The translations under genes were made by a program, and so were the position numbers. DNA of 64,000 bases from positions 62,001-126,000 of the forward strand of contig NZ_CP071409.1 in assembly GCF_022647505.1 (NCBI RefSeq). The letters run 5' to 3'. Below are positions 47,453-54,939 of the stretch, piece after piece. The first letter of the stretch is position 1. Every line of letters begins with the position of its first letter. Under the pieces are notes generated by a model that did not search any database, was not told the origin of the DNA, and saw nothing but the letters and a program-made list of their open reading frames with translations. Source of the stretch: [Pantoea] beijingensis (lineage in GTDB: Bacteria; Pseudomonadota; Gammaproteobacteria; Enterobacterales; Enterobacteriaceae).

Positions 47453-47882
47453 AATCCATGCGGTCTATGGGTTTGCGGTACCCGTTATCATGAGCTGGAC
47501 GAAGTCAGCCAGCGGTAATGAGTACCGCTCTCCTGGATGGGGATTCATCCCCATCCATTATCCCTGCAGCATACCCACCTCTTCCTTTATCCATGTGGAT
47601 AATTTGTCTGGTGAGTTCCCCCCGACAGCGAATTAGCCGTATCTGAGCTCGATCAATTACTTAAATAATCAACGTCAGGCAGTATTAAAAAATAGTCAAA
47701 AAAACTGGCGCAAAACGCCGCGTTTCATCTAATACTTAGGATCCTGGTGTTTTTTTGCGCTGTCATGGCGACGTCAATAACGTAAATTTTTCAGCGCGGC
47801 TCACCAGTATTCCGAGTCTACCTTTTTGACTCTTGCCTCTGCCCCGATCACATTATTCATTGTGAGTTGTGAGGAGTTCTCG
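47453..47882. other. intergenic region autotransporter to yiaG
   Basis: 430 bases without a supportable gene. Two hairpins follow the autotransporter (47511-47557). The yiaG promoter should be in the right half, and GTGAGGAG just before 47883 is the yiaG ribosome binding site. Confidence 0.5.
47511..47557 (+). terminator. double hairpin downstream of the autotransporter gene
   Basis: AGCGGTA/TACCGCT (47511-47529) followed directly by GGATGGGGA-TTCA-TCCCCATCC (47535-47556). Stable stems in terminator position, but the T-tract is poor. Confidence 0.5.
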
Positions 47883-48179
47883 ATGGAAAATAAAGATCCT
47901 ATGTTTGAGCTGTTGAATAGTCTGGAACAGATTGTTTTGAAACGCAGCGTTGTCAGAAACTCATCCGCCGTACAGGCAAAGCCAGTAGAGATCCCGGAAC
48001 CGCAACGGCTACGCGAAATTACCGGCATGCAGATCGAAGAATTTGCGCGGGTGATGGGAGTCAGTGCATCTTCGGTAAAAAGTTGGGAAGCTAAGCGCAC
48101 CAAGCCCTCAGGCACTGCGCAAAAGCTAATGCGTTTGCTCCACGCTAATCCAACGCTGGGGCGACAATTACTGGAATAA
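47883..48179 (+). CDS. yiaG: HTH-type transcriptional regulator YiaG
   Basis: 98-residue protein with a C-terminal XRE/Cro-type helix-turn-helix (LREITGMQIEEFARVMGVSASSVKSWEAKRTKPSG, about residues 41-75), closely resembling E. coli YiaG (MEYKDPMHELLSSLEQIV there, MENKDPMFELLNSLEQIV here). Start ATG 47883 has GAGGAG upstream. The fold resembles HigA-like antitoxins, but no toxin gene is adjacent. Followed by its own terminator. Confidence 0.92.
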   Translation: MENKDPMFELLNSLEQIVLKRSVVRNSSAVQAKPVEIPEPQRLREITGMQIEEFARVMGVSASSVKSWEAKRTKPSGTAQKLMRLLHANPTLGRQLLE

Positions 48180-48190
48180 GGTATTAAGTA

Positions 48191-48215
48191 ACCCGCCGCG
48201 CTGGCGGGTTTATTT
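48191..48215 (+). terminator. Rho-independent terminator of yiaG
   Basis: ACCCGCC-GCGCT-GGCGGGT (48191-48209) followed by TTTATTTATT. Confidence 0.8.
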
Positions 48216-48246
48216 ATTGTGGCAAAGCATTGTTCTCGGTCGGACC

Positions 48247-48828
48247 TCAACAATATTTAGCGGTCTGGCGCTCAAACCACGCTGGCAACATATTGTAAGG
48301 TGGCAAAGTCAGCTGCCGGATGCCTTTTTCAATAATGGTGTTAGCCTGCCGCCATAGTTCAGCATTTCCTGCCGTTAATAGCGTTAACTGCACGCGTTTC
48401 TCAACCAGATAGATGCGTGCAAAGCTGGCATCGTAATAAATAATTGAGCGAGTATTATCAATGATATCAGCAAGTTTAATGGTTTGTGCCGCTGGTGAAG
48501 CCGTTGCTGTATGGCGAAAATGGGCCACTTTACGCGCAGCGCGATTTTTCGCGGCAGGCTGCGGATTATCCGTCAGCATTTCTACCAGTTGCGCGACTTC
48601 ATGGCCAAAGTGGCTCTCGATATCTCCCAATGTGCTGGCAGTATCCTCGACCGTATCATGCAGCCATGCAGCCGCCAGCATCGTTTCGTTATCGGTCACG
48701 CTGCGTACCAGTTCGGCCACCGCCGCCGGATGTACGATATAGGGTTCGTCAGTGTATTTTCGGCGTTGGTTAACGGCAGAATGGGCCTTTGTCGCATAGC
48801 GGCGCGCTTGATCTTCCAGTGGTTGCAT
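48247..48828 (-). CDS. small HD-domain hydrolase, MESH1/SpoT-like
   Basis: 193-residue protein consisting essentially of one metal-dependent HD domain. Start ATG 48828 with GGAG upstream; extension to 48861 is rejected. Motifs match the hydrolase half of RelA/SpoT proteins and small alarmone hydrolases: [11 protein letters not shown] (first His), [12 protein letters not shown] (HD and ED), [17 protein letters not shown], and [12 protein letters not shown] in the position of the SpoT KLADRLHNMRT segment. It may hydrolyse (p)ppGpp or a related pyrophosphate, but this is inference. Divergent from ohrR. Confidence 0.8.
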   Translation of the reverse strand: MQPLEDQARRYATKAHSAVNQRRKYTDEPYIVHPAAVAELVRSVTDNETMLAAAWLHDTVEDTASTLGDIESHFGHEVAQLVEMLTDNPQPAAKNRAARKVAHFRHTATASPAAQTIKLADIIDNTRSIIYYDASFARIYLVEKRVQLTLLTAGNAELWRQANTIIEKGIRQLTLPPYNMLPAWFERQTAKYC

Positions 48829-48879
48829 CAATACTCGTCTCCTGCGCAAAAAAACTTGCAATTATATAGCGCGCTATTT

Positions 48880-49350
48880 ATGTTGAACCGTATGACTACT
48901 TACCAAGATGGCAAAAAAGAGAAAGACGCGCCACTGTTGCTTGATCAGCAGCTCTGTTTCGCACTTTACTCGGCTAACCTCAAGTTGCATAAGCTATATC
49001 GGCAACTGCTGGCACCGCTTGAACTCACCTATCCGCAATATTTGGTGATGATGGTGCTGTGGGAGCGTGATGATGTTACCGTTTCAGATATTGGTGAACG
49101 GCTTTTTTTGGACTCTGCAACTTTAACACCGCTATTAAAACGGCTTGAGAGCGCCGGACTGCTGCAGCGGCAGCGTTCGCGCCAGGATGAGCGTCAGGTG
49201 ATTGTGACGTTAACGGCGGAAGGGCGAACGCTGCGTAAAAAAGCGCGCGGCATTCCTGATTCTGTGCGTTGTGCATCGGCTTGTGATAGCGATACGTTGA
49301 TTAACTTAAAAAAACAGTTAGAAACACTGCGCGATAACCTTAGCGAATAG
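48880..49350 (+). CDS. ohrR: MarR-family organic peroxide sensor OhrR
   Basis: 156-residue winged-helix repressor. Start ATG 48880 (or 48892, which gives MTTYQDG). The N-terminal redox cysteine lies in [21 protein letters not shown], the OhrR signature around the reactive Cys. The wHTH region is [47 protein letters not shown]. Two further cysteines (VRCASAC) could give a two-Cys mechanism. It precedes ohr, the usual target. The long upstream frame to 48511 runs antisense to the HD gene and is not coding. Confidence 0.92.
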   Translation: MLNRMTTYQDGKKEKDAPLLLDQQLCFALYSANLKLHKLYRQLLAPLELTYPQYLVMMVLWERDDVTVSDIGERLFLDSATLTPLLKRLESAGLLQRQRSRQDERQVIVTLTAEGRTLRKKARGIPDSVRCASACDSDTLINLKKQLETLRDNLSE

Positions 49351-49404
49351 TCACATGTTTTGATGCTCATTCATGAATGCTGGTTTACGCTATAAAAGTA
49401 GTTC

Positions 49405-49417
49405 GCGATTTAATCGC
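49405..49417. promoter_or_regulatory. candidate OhrR operator upstream of ohr
   Basis: Inverted repeat GCGAT-TTA-ATCGC, 50 bases before the ohr start and just after a TATAAA at 49391-49396. Position fits a repressor site; sequence differs from the AT-rich operators described for OhrR elsewhere, so assignment is tentative. Confidence 0.4.
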
Positions 49418-49466
49418 ACTAAATTATGCCCGTAAGGGCTATCCACTTACAGAAAGGAAATACGTT

Positions 49467-49895
49467 ATGTCACTAGAAAAAGTTGTATATCGTGCAAAAG
49501 CTAAAGCAACCGGTGGTCGCGATGGCCGCGCGATCTCTTCAGACGGTGTACTGGACGTTAAGCTGGGTGTGCCAAAAGAGATGGGCGGGGCCGGTGGCGA
49601 AGTGACTAATCCGGAGCAGCTTTTTGCTGCGGGTTATTCAGCCTGTTTCCTCGGTGCGCTGAAGTTTGTGGCTGGGCGCGATAAATTTAACATTCCTAAA
49701 GATACGTTTATTGAAGGTGAAGTCGGCATCGGTCCATTGCCAACGGGTTTCGGTATTGAAGCTACGCTGAATATCCATCTGCCTGGCATGGACAAAGAGG
49801 ACGCGCGTAAATTGGTGGATGCGGCGCATATCGTTTGCCCGTACTCTAACGCTACGCGTAATAATATCGATGTCACCTTGAACATCATCAACTAA
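49467..49895 (+). CDS. ohr: organic hydroperoxide resistance protein Ohr (OsmC family)
   Basis: 142-residue thiol peroxidase reducing organic hydroperoxides, lipoyl-dependent in characterised Ohr proteins. Start ATG 49467 after AGAAAGGAAA; upstream extension rejected. Catalytic cysteines are visible in [16 protein letters not shown] (about residue 60) and [13 protein letters not shown] (about residue 124), along with GGDGR-like N-terminal strands. Located 116 bases after ohrR in the same direction, the classical ohrR-ohr pair. Confidence 0.97.
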   Translation: MSLEKVVYRAKAKATGGRDGRAISSDGVLDVKLGVPKEMGGAGGEVTNPEQLFAAGYSACFLGALKFVAGRDKFNIPKDTFIEGEVGIGPLPTGFGIEATLNIHLPGMDKEDARKLVDAAHIVCPYSNATRNNIDVTLNIIN

Positions 49896-49912
49896 GTTTG
49901 CAGGGGCCAGCG

Positions 49913-49932
49913 TGCTGGCTCCGTCTCATGAT
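49913..49932 (+). terminator. hairpin downstream of ohr
   Basis: GGGGCCAGC pairs with GCTGGCTCC (one G-T wobble) 18 bases after the ohr stop; T-tract weak. Confidence 0.45.
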
Positions 49933-50085
49933 GTTCAGGTCTGCTTTCCCTAAGATTCAGAGGCGTGAGTGCCGTCTGTCCGGAAATGTTTTATCACACT
50001 CTTTTCAGCTATTTAACTCGCCATTTTTCTGCACATTATTATTCTTAATTAGCATGCTAAGTTTTAGCACACTCCGGAGAGCCAA

Positions 50086-50709
50086 ATGATTAAGCATCGT
50101 TTCACCCATTTATTAATGGGCACGTTATTACTGAGTTTTGGCGCGGTCGCTGCGGCGGCACCCGCTGATTCAATTATTAAACCCACGCGCGCGACCATTG
50201 ATTCGGTTACCGACAGCGCTCTGCAAATTACGACTCGGCAGGGTGAGAAAATGACGGTAGGCCTGACCGATCAAACTAAAGTTAACAGCATCAGTAAAGC
50301 CACCATGAGCGATATCAAACCTGATAGCTTTATTGGTACAGCGGCGGTGCCGCAGGCCAACGGCACGCTGAAAGCGCTGGAAGTGCATGTATTTGCGCCC
50401 AGCTTGCGTGGCTCAGGTGAAGGTTTTAACCCGTTTGAATCTGCTGACGGAAAAGTGAATACCATGACGAATGGCACCGTAGGCAAGCTGGTTAATACCA
50501 ATGGTAGAACGCTGACGGTGAAGTATCAGGATAAAGAAAAAACGGTGGTTGTACCGGATGATGTGCCTGTGGTGCTGATTGAGCCGGGTAATAAGGCATT
50601 ACTGAAACCCGGCACCAAAGTGGTGTTGTTTACCATGAAAGACGATAAAGGTGCGTTGGTTGCTCGCGGTATCTCTGCGGGTAAAGATGGCTTGACGCCA
50701 CCGATGTAA
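50086..50709 (+). CDS. exported protein of a cytochrome b/molybdoenzyme operon, function unknown
   Basis: 207-residue periplasmic protein with a signal peptide (ends VAAAA). The mature part has two similar beta-rich segments: TRATIDSVTDSALQITTRQGEKMTVGLTDQTKV and TNGTVGKLVNTNGRTLTVKYQDKEKTVVVPDDVPVV. Each ends in an OB-fold-like extended region, which suggests an internal duplication. A conserved-looking block FAPSLRGSGEGFNPFE lies between them. Fifteen bases later comes the cytochrome b gene, then the molybdoenzyme. No cysteine or heme motif is visible. It may be a partner or chaperone of the redox pair. Confidence 0.75.
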   Translation: MIKHRFTHLLMGTLLLSFGAVAAAAPADSIIKPTRATIDSVTDSALQITTRQGEKMTVGLTDQTKVNSISKATMSDIKPDSFIGTAAVPQANGTLKALEVHVFAPSLRGSGEGFNPFESADGKVNTMTNGTVGKLVNTNGRTLTVKYQDKEKTVVVPDDVPVVLIEPGNKALLKPGTKVVLFTMKDDKGALVARGISAGKDGLTPPM

Positions 50710-50724
50710 TCACGGGAGTCCATC

Positions 50725-51345
50725 ATGCGATCATCCGCTAAAAAGGTGCTGCATCCGTGGCCATTGAGAGTGTGTCACTGGATTAATGTGCTAGTGATGG
50801 TTGGCATGATGATGAGTGGGTGGGGCATTTATAATGCCTCGCCGCTTTTTGATTTCACGTTCCCGCAAGTAATGACGGTGGGAGGCTGGCTGGGGGGCAA
50901 TATCGCATGGCATCTGGCGGTGATGTGGCTACTGGCGGCAAATGGTCTGATTTACCTGCTCTGGGGACTCTGTAGTGGTCATTTCAAAGAGCGTTTTTTC
51001 CCCGTTAGCGTTGCTTCAGTATGGCGTGATATGCGTCAGGCATTAACGTTCAGCCTGGTACACCGGGCAGGACACTATAATGCGGTGCAGAAAGTCATGT
51101 ATCTCGGCGTACTGCTGCTGGGATTGTTGTTGGTGCTTTCTGGCCTGTCAATATGGAAGCCTGTACAGTTCAGTGGGTTAGTCATGTTATTGGGAGGTTT
51201 TGATATCGCGCGCTATGTCCATTTTTTTGCCATGAGCGGTGTGTTGCTTTTTGTCATTGTGCACTTACTGATGGTGTTACTGGTGCCGAAAACATTGCCC
51301 GCGATGATCACCGGCGGACGACGCAAGGAACCCGCAGATGAGTAA
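50725..51345 (+). CDS. cytochrome b561-family membrane subunit
   Basis: 206-residue inner-membrane protein with four to five hydrophobic helices: INVLVMVGMMMSGWGIYN, IAWHLAVMWLLAANGLIYLLWG, VMYLGVLLLGLLLVLSGLSIW and RYVHFFAMSGVLLFVIVHLLMVLL. Histidines are placed as in b561/FdoI-type diheme cytochromes (VCHWIN, WHLAVMW, YVHFFAM, IVHLLMV). It probably carries electrons between quinone and the Tat-exported molybdoenzyme encoded next, whose start overlaps it by eight bases. Confidence 0.88.
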   Translation: MRSSAKKVLHPWPLRVCHWINVLVMVGMMMSGWGIYNASPLFDFTFPQVMTVGGWLGGNIAWHLAVMWLLAANGLIYLLWGLCSGHFKERFFPVSVASVWRDMRQALTFSLVHRAGHYNAVQKVMYLGVLLLGLLLVLSGLSIWKPVQFSGLVMLLGGFDIARYVHFFAMSGVLLFVIVHLLMVLLVPKTLPAMITGGRRKEPADE

Positions 51346-52102
51346 GCAATCCAGGCGTCCCAAAATAATCCTTGAACCTGCACAACGCAAACAACTGGTA
51401 AATCTTGAACGGCGTTTCCTGCTGCGATCCGGGCTGACTCTCGGCGCGGTATCGATGCTCACTGGCTGTAACCTACAAGATGGCGACCAGGTTGATAAGG
51501 TGCTGTGGGCGATGTCGCACTGGAATGATCGCGTACAGGCGTGGTTATTCAGCGGTGAAAAGCTGGCCCAGACTTACAGTGAAGATCAAATCACCCGCCC
51601 GTTTCGCTTTAATGCTTTTTATCCTGAATACAATGTACCGGAAATTGATATCCCCAATTACCGGCTTGAGGTATCAGGAAAAGTAGCCAAGAAATCGTCG
51701 TGGACACTGGAACAATTGCAACGACTGCCGCAAAGTAGCCAAATTACGCGCTTAATTTGTATTGAAGGCTGGAGTGCGATTGGCCAATGGAGTGGTGTCC
51801 CACTCAAGATCCTGTTGCAGCATGTGGGGGCTGATTTAAAGGCAAAGTATGTTGGCTTTAAGTGTGACGATCGTTACTACTCCAGCATCGATATGGCTAC
51901 GGCGTTACACCCACAAACGATTCTTGCGCTGGATTTTGACAACAAGCCACTGCCACCTGATTTCGGTTATCCACTACGTTTGCGAGTTCCAACAAAGTTG
52001 GGTTTCAAGAACCCAAAACATATTGCGGCAATTTTTGTCACGGATCAGAATCCGGGTGGATACTGGGAAGATCAGGGCTATAACTGGTTTAGCGGTATTT
52101 AA
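51338..52102 (+). CDS. sulfite oxidase-family molybdoenzyme with Tat lipoprotein signal
   Basis: 254-residue oxidoreductase of the SUOX/MsrP molybdopterin family. The N-terminal signal carries twin arginines (ERRFLLRSG) and a lipobox (SMLTGC), so it appears to be exported folded by Tat and then lipidated at the Cys near residue 46. The Mo-coordinating Cys is in RLICIEGWSAIGQWSGVPL. The C-terminal half has PLRLRVPTKLGFKNPKHIAAI, typical of the fold. Partners are the cytochrome b upstream and the exported protein before it. Substrate unknown; it is not the MsrP/MsrQ pair, whose membrane subunit differs. Confidence 0.85.
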   Translation: MSKQSRRPKIILEPAQRKQLVNLERRFLLRSGLTLGAVSMLTGCNLQDGDQVDKVLWAMSHWNDRVQAWLFSGEKLAQTYSEDQITRPFRFNAFYPEYNVPEIDIPNYRLEVSGKVAKKSSWTLEQLQRLPQSSQITRLICIEGWSAIGQWSGVPLKILLQHVGADLKAKYVGFKCDDRYYSSIDMATALHPQTILALDFDNKPLPPDFGYPLRLRVPTKLGFKNPKHIAAIFVTDQNPGGYWEDQGYNWFSGI

Positions 52103-52483
52103 CTTCATTCTTGCCGATATGATACGGTTCTAATCGGAGACAAAATGGGTTCGGTTGAGTTTTTTGCCATTGCCATTGCCATTGCCATTGCCATTGCATG
52201 TCCTGTGCAAAGCATTTTCTGTTGATTTCCCTAACGGGTGAGCGCAACCTTTCCAGAGATTTCACCGGTTTCAGCAGGGGTATCGCCCTTTTTTTGGCAT
52301 AATCACGAAAAATACCCGCCATTTTCGACGAATTATTGTTATTACCTCAATATCATTCATTTTCAGTCTTGTCTGGAATAAGCCGTTCCGAGTGCTTAAT
52401 TACCGTCTCTTCCGAACTCCGTGGCAACAATACGGTCTGATTATCGGTTAGAAACTGTTTAAGCCATGCCAGGAAAAGGTTGA
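52103..52483. other. intergenic region molybdoenzyme to eptB
   Basis: 381 bases with no supportable gene. Contains CCGAT/ATCGG near the molybdoenzyme stop as a weak hairpin, a hexanucleotide repeat (52164-52197) and the eptB promoter, which I cannot place precisely. Confidence 0.5.
52164..52197. repeat. TTGCCA hexanucleotide microsatellite
   Basis: Five perfect TTGCCA units plus TTGC. Located outside genes, about 290 bases before eptB. Copy number could vary by slippage and change spacing in the upstream region. Confidence 0.85.
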
Positions 52484-54178
52484 ATGAATTATATTAAATC
52501 GTTATCGCAGCAGAAACTGTCGTTACTGCTGGCTCTTTATATTGGCATTTTGCTAAATTTGCCCATTTTTTACCGACGCTTCGAGCCTTTTCTGACGAAA
52601 TCTACGCTGACCAATTGGTTCTCTGTCGTCGCTGAAGTGGTGGCGATCGTGCTACTGACATTCTTCCTGATGCGGTTGCTTTCGCTAGGCGGGAAGATAT
52701 TTTGGCGTATTCTCGCGACATTGTTGTTACTAATCTCAGTCGCTTCCAGTTACTACATGGCTTTTTTCAATGTGGTCATTGGCTATGGCGTTGTTGCCTC
52801 GGTTATGACAACGGATATTGACCTATCGAAAGAGGTGATTGGCTATCAATTTGTTCTTTGGATGGTGCTGGTCAGCTTGATACCGATGCTGATGATTTGG
52901 CGCAATACTCTGAGCTTAACGTTACTTGAACAGCTGAAAACCCCGGGACATCGGGTGAAGCCGTTGGTGATTTTAGTGGCGGCCGCGGCGATGGTTTATC
53001 TGCCTCTGCGTTATATCGATACGTTGCAATCGGCACACGAAAAGGTCACCAATATTGATTTACCCAGTTATGGCGGTGTGGTTGCCCATTCATATCTCCC
53101 GTCTAACTGGCTAACCGCGCTGGGGCTGTTTGCCTATACGCGCGCCGATGAGTCACTGGATAGCCAGGAACTGCTGGATCCTGCTAAGAAGTTCACTTAC
53201 GTGGCTCCGCCCGGTATTGATGATACTTATGTGGTGTTTGTGATTGGTGAAACCACGCGCTGGGATCATATGGGCATGCTCGGTTACGATCGTGATACCA
53301 CGCCAAAACTGTCAAAAGAGAAAAACCTGGTCGCTTTTCGAGGGGAGTCCTGTGATACCGCGACTAAACTCTCACTACGCTGCATGTTCGTGCGTGAAGG
53401 CGGCACGATGGACAATCCAGGGAGGACGCTGAAAGAGCAAAATGTCTTTGCCGTTATGAAGGAACTGGGGTTTAGCTCTGAGCTGTTTGCCATGCAAAGC
53501 GAAGCCTGGTTTTACAACAATACGGATGTGGATAACTATGCTTTCCGCGAGCAGATTGGTTCTGAGAAACGCAATCAGGGAAAACCCGTCGATGATATGT
53601 TGCTAATCCCGGAGTTGAAAGCTTCTCTCGATCGACATCCACAGGGTAAACACTTAGTCGTGCTGCATACGAAAGGTTCACACTATCTCTATTCGCAGCG
53701 TTATCCGCAGGCGTTTGCGCGTTATCAACCGGAGTGTAAGGGCGTTGACGATTTTTGTAGTAAAGAGCAGTTAATCAATGCCTTTGATAACTCGGTACTG
53801 TATACCGATACCGTGCTGGATAACGTATTCGACCAGTTGCGTGATAAGAAAGCGATTGTTTTCTACGCTGCCGATCACGGTGAATCGATCAGCGATAATA
53901 TGCATCTGCATGGCACACCGCGTGATATGGCACCGCCGGAGCAATTCCGTGTGCCACTGATTGTGTGGGCTTCGGATAAATATTTGCAGGACAGCAATCA
54001 TCAGCAGGCGTTTGAGCGGTTGCAGGCCCAGCAGCGTGTCGGTAAGACTCACAGGCAGGTTGAGTTATTTGATAGCATTCTTGGATGCTTAGGCTACACC
54101 TCGCCTGATGGTGGGATTAAAGCGGCAAATAACTGGTGTCAGGCACCGGCATCGGGATCTGCGGAAAAGGCTGAGTGA
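52484..54178 (+). CDS. eptB: Kdo2-lipid A phosphoethanolamine 7''-transferase EptB
   Basis: 564-residue inner-membrane enzyme adding phosphoethanolamine to the outer Kdo of LPS. About five N-terminal membrane helices (residues 1-180), then a periplasmic sulfatase-like catalytic domain. Metal and nucleophile motifs: VIGETTRWDHMG, CDTATKLSLRC with the catalytic Thr, and YAADHGESI and HGTPRD near the C-terminus. Very close to E. coli EptB (563 residues) and in the same setting, upstream of a tRNA-Pro and dppA. Confidence 0.96.
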   Translation: MNYIKSLSQQKLSLLLALYIGILLNLPIFYRRFEPFLTKSTLTNWFSVVAEVVAIVLLTFFLMRLLSLGGKIFWRILATLLLLISVASSYYMAFFNVVIGYGVVASVMTTDIDLSKEVIGYQFVLWMVLVSLIPMLMIWRNTLSLTLLEQLKTPGHRVKPLVILVAAAAMVYLPLRYIDTLQSAHEKVTNIDLPSYGGVVAHSYLPSNWLTALGLFAYTRADESLDSQELLDPAKKFTYVAPPGIDDTYVVFVIGETTRWDHMGMLGYDRDTTPKLSKEKNLVAFRGESCDTATKLSLRCMFVREGGTMDNPGRTLKEQNVFAVMKELGFSSELFAMQSEAWFYNNTDVDNYAFREQIGSEKRNQGKPVDDMLLIPELKASLDRHPQGKHLVVLHTKGSHYLYSQRYPQAFARYQPECKGVDDFCSKEQLINAFDNSVLYTDTVLDNVFDQLRDKKAIVFYAADHGESISDNMHLHGTPRDMAPPEQFRVPLIVWASDKYLQDSNHQQAFERLQAQQRVGKTHRQVELFDSILGCLGYTSPDGGIKAANNWCQAPASGSAEKAE

Positions 54179-54272
54179 TTTCTGCTTTGCTGGCTGCTTT
54201 CCAGGCGCTTGTGAGGATATTCACAGAAAGTCATTGACGCTCTAAAACCGTAGCAGTAACATGCGCCCCCAT

Positions 54273-54349
54273 CGGCGAGTAGCGCAGCTTGGTAGCGCAA
54301 CTGGTTTGGGACCAGTGGGTCGGAGGTTCGAATCCTCTCTCGCCGACCA
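54273..54349 (+). tRNA. tRNA-Pro, anticodon UGG
   Basis: 77-nt cloverleaf: acceptor CGGCGAG/CTCGCCG, D-arm GCGC/GCGC, anticodon stem ACTGG/CCAGT around loop TTTGGGA (anticodon TGG), T-arm GGAGG TTCGAAT CCTCT and encoded CCA. Sequence is of the proM (UGG) type. In E. coli the tRNA-Pro at the eptB-dppA position is proK with anticodon CGG, so the isoacceptor differs here. A Rho-independent terminator follows, then tandem repeats containing the tRNA 3' end. Confidence 0.97.
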
Positions 54350-54357
54350 TATTTAAG

Positions 54358-54388
54358 AAACCTGCTTTTTAAAGCAGGTTTTTTTTCG
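54358..54388 (+). terminator. Rho-independent terminator of tRNA-Pro (repeated in each unit)
   Basis: AAACCTGCTTT-TT-AAAGCAGGTTT followed by T residues, 8 bases after the tRNA CCA. Identical hairpins recur at 54523, 54688 and 54854 in the following repeat units, giving four terminators in series. Confidence 0.92.
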
Positions 54389-54401
54389 TCTGGAATATAA
54401 A

Positions 54402-54502
54402 GAGGATGAGAACCTCCGAAGGAGGTTTGAGCCGAGCGCAGCGAGACAACGTTGCTTCAGCAACGGCCCGCAGGGCGGCTCTCGAAGAGAGCGGTCATCC
54501 TC
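54402..54502 (+). ncRNA. candidate structured RNA in tRNA-Pro repeat (unit 1; copies at 54567 and 54733)
   Basis: GAGGATGA (54402-54409) can pair with TCATCCTC (54495-54502), closing four hairpins: AACCTCC-GAA-GGAGGTT, CGTTGC-TTCA-GCAACG, GCCC-GCA-GGGC and GCTCTC-GAA-GAGAGC. Three of the four have GNA triloops. The closing helix uses the tRNA-derived ATCCTC. The fold recurs exactly in units 2 and 3. Possibly an RtT-type RNA; expression is unproven. Confidence 0.55.
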
Positions 54503-54939
54503 TCTCGCCGACCATATTTAAGAAACCTGCTTTTTAAAGCAGGTTTTTTTTCGTCTGGAATATAAAGAGGATGAGAACCTCCGAAGGAGGTTTGAGCCGA
54601 GCGCAGCGAGACAACGTTGCTTCAGCAACGGCCCGCAGGGCGGCTCTCGAAGAGAGCGGTCATCCTCTCTCGCCGACCATATTTAAGAAACCTGCTTTTT
54701 AAAGCAGGTTTTTTTTTCGTCTGGAGTATAAAGAGGATGAGAACCTCCGAAGGAGGTTTGAGCCGAGCGCAGCGAGACAACGTTGCTTCAGCAACGGCCC
54801 GCAGGGCGGCTCTCGAAGAGAGCGGTCATCCTCTCTCGCCGACCATATTTAAGAAACCTGCTTTTTAAAGCAGGTTTTTTTTCGTCTGGAGTATAAAGAG
54901 GATGAGAACCTCCGAAGGAGGTTTGAGCCGAGCGCAGCG

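Larger units (their letters stand above)
54332..54939 (+). repeat. tandem 165/166-bp repeats beginning with the 3' end of tRNA-Pro
   Basis: Units at 54332-54496, 54497-54661, 54662-54827 and a partial 54828-54939. Each begins with the last 18 nt of the tRNA (ATCCTCTCTCGCCGACCA), then a terminator hairpin with T-run, then a block of short inverted repeats. Copies are almost identical: units 3 and 4 share one A-to-G change and unit 3 has one extra T. The partial unit stops after AGCGCAGCG. The arrangement recalls the E. coli tyrT 3' repeats that yield rtT RNA. Confidence 0.95.

Noticed and set aside
47801..48253. 150-codon frame on the minus strand opposite yiaG
   Set aside because: It is antisense to yiaG, whose protein sequence is clearly recognisable.
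47883..48828. yiaG and the HD gene as a toxin-antitoxin pair
   Set aside because: They are convergent with a terminator between them, YiaG is a conserved core gene, and the HD protein resembles alarmone hydrolases, not toxins.
48511..48879. Long N-terminal extension of ohrR
   Set aside because: It is antisense to the HD hydrolase gene; OhrR similarity begins at about 48900.
52089..52322. 77-codon minus-strand frame with a WQWQWQ repeat
   Set aside because: It is produced by the TTGCCA microsatellite and has no recognisable ribosome binding site or similarity.
54617..54868. Arg-rich 83-codon open frame in the tRNA-Pro repeats
   Set aside because: It runs through terminators and hairpins of the repeat array with no ribosome binding site. 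A protamine-like protein (Tpr) was proposed in the tyrT repeats, but nothing here supports translation.
54332..54939. CRISPR array or integrated-element attachment sites
   Set aside because: The repeats are 165 bases long and directly abutting, with no spacers and no cas genes. The repeated tRNA 3' end could suggest att sites, but no integrase or cargo lies between copies.
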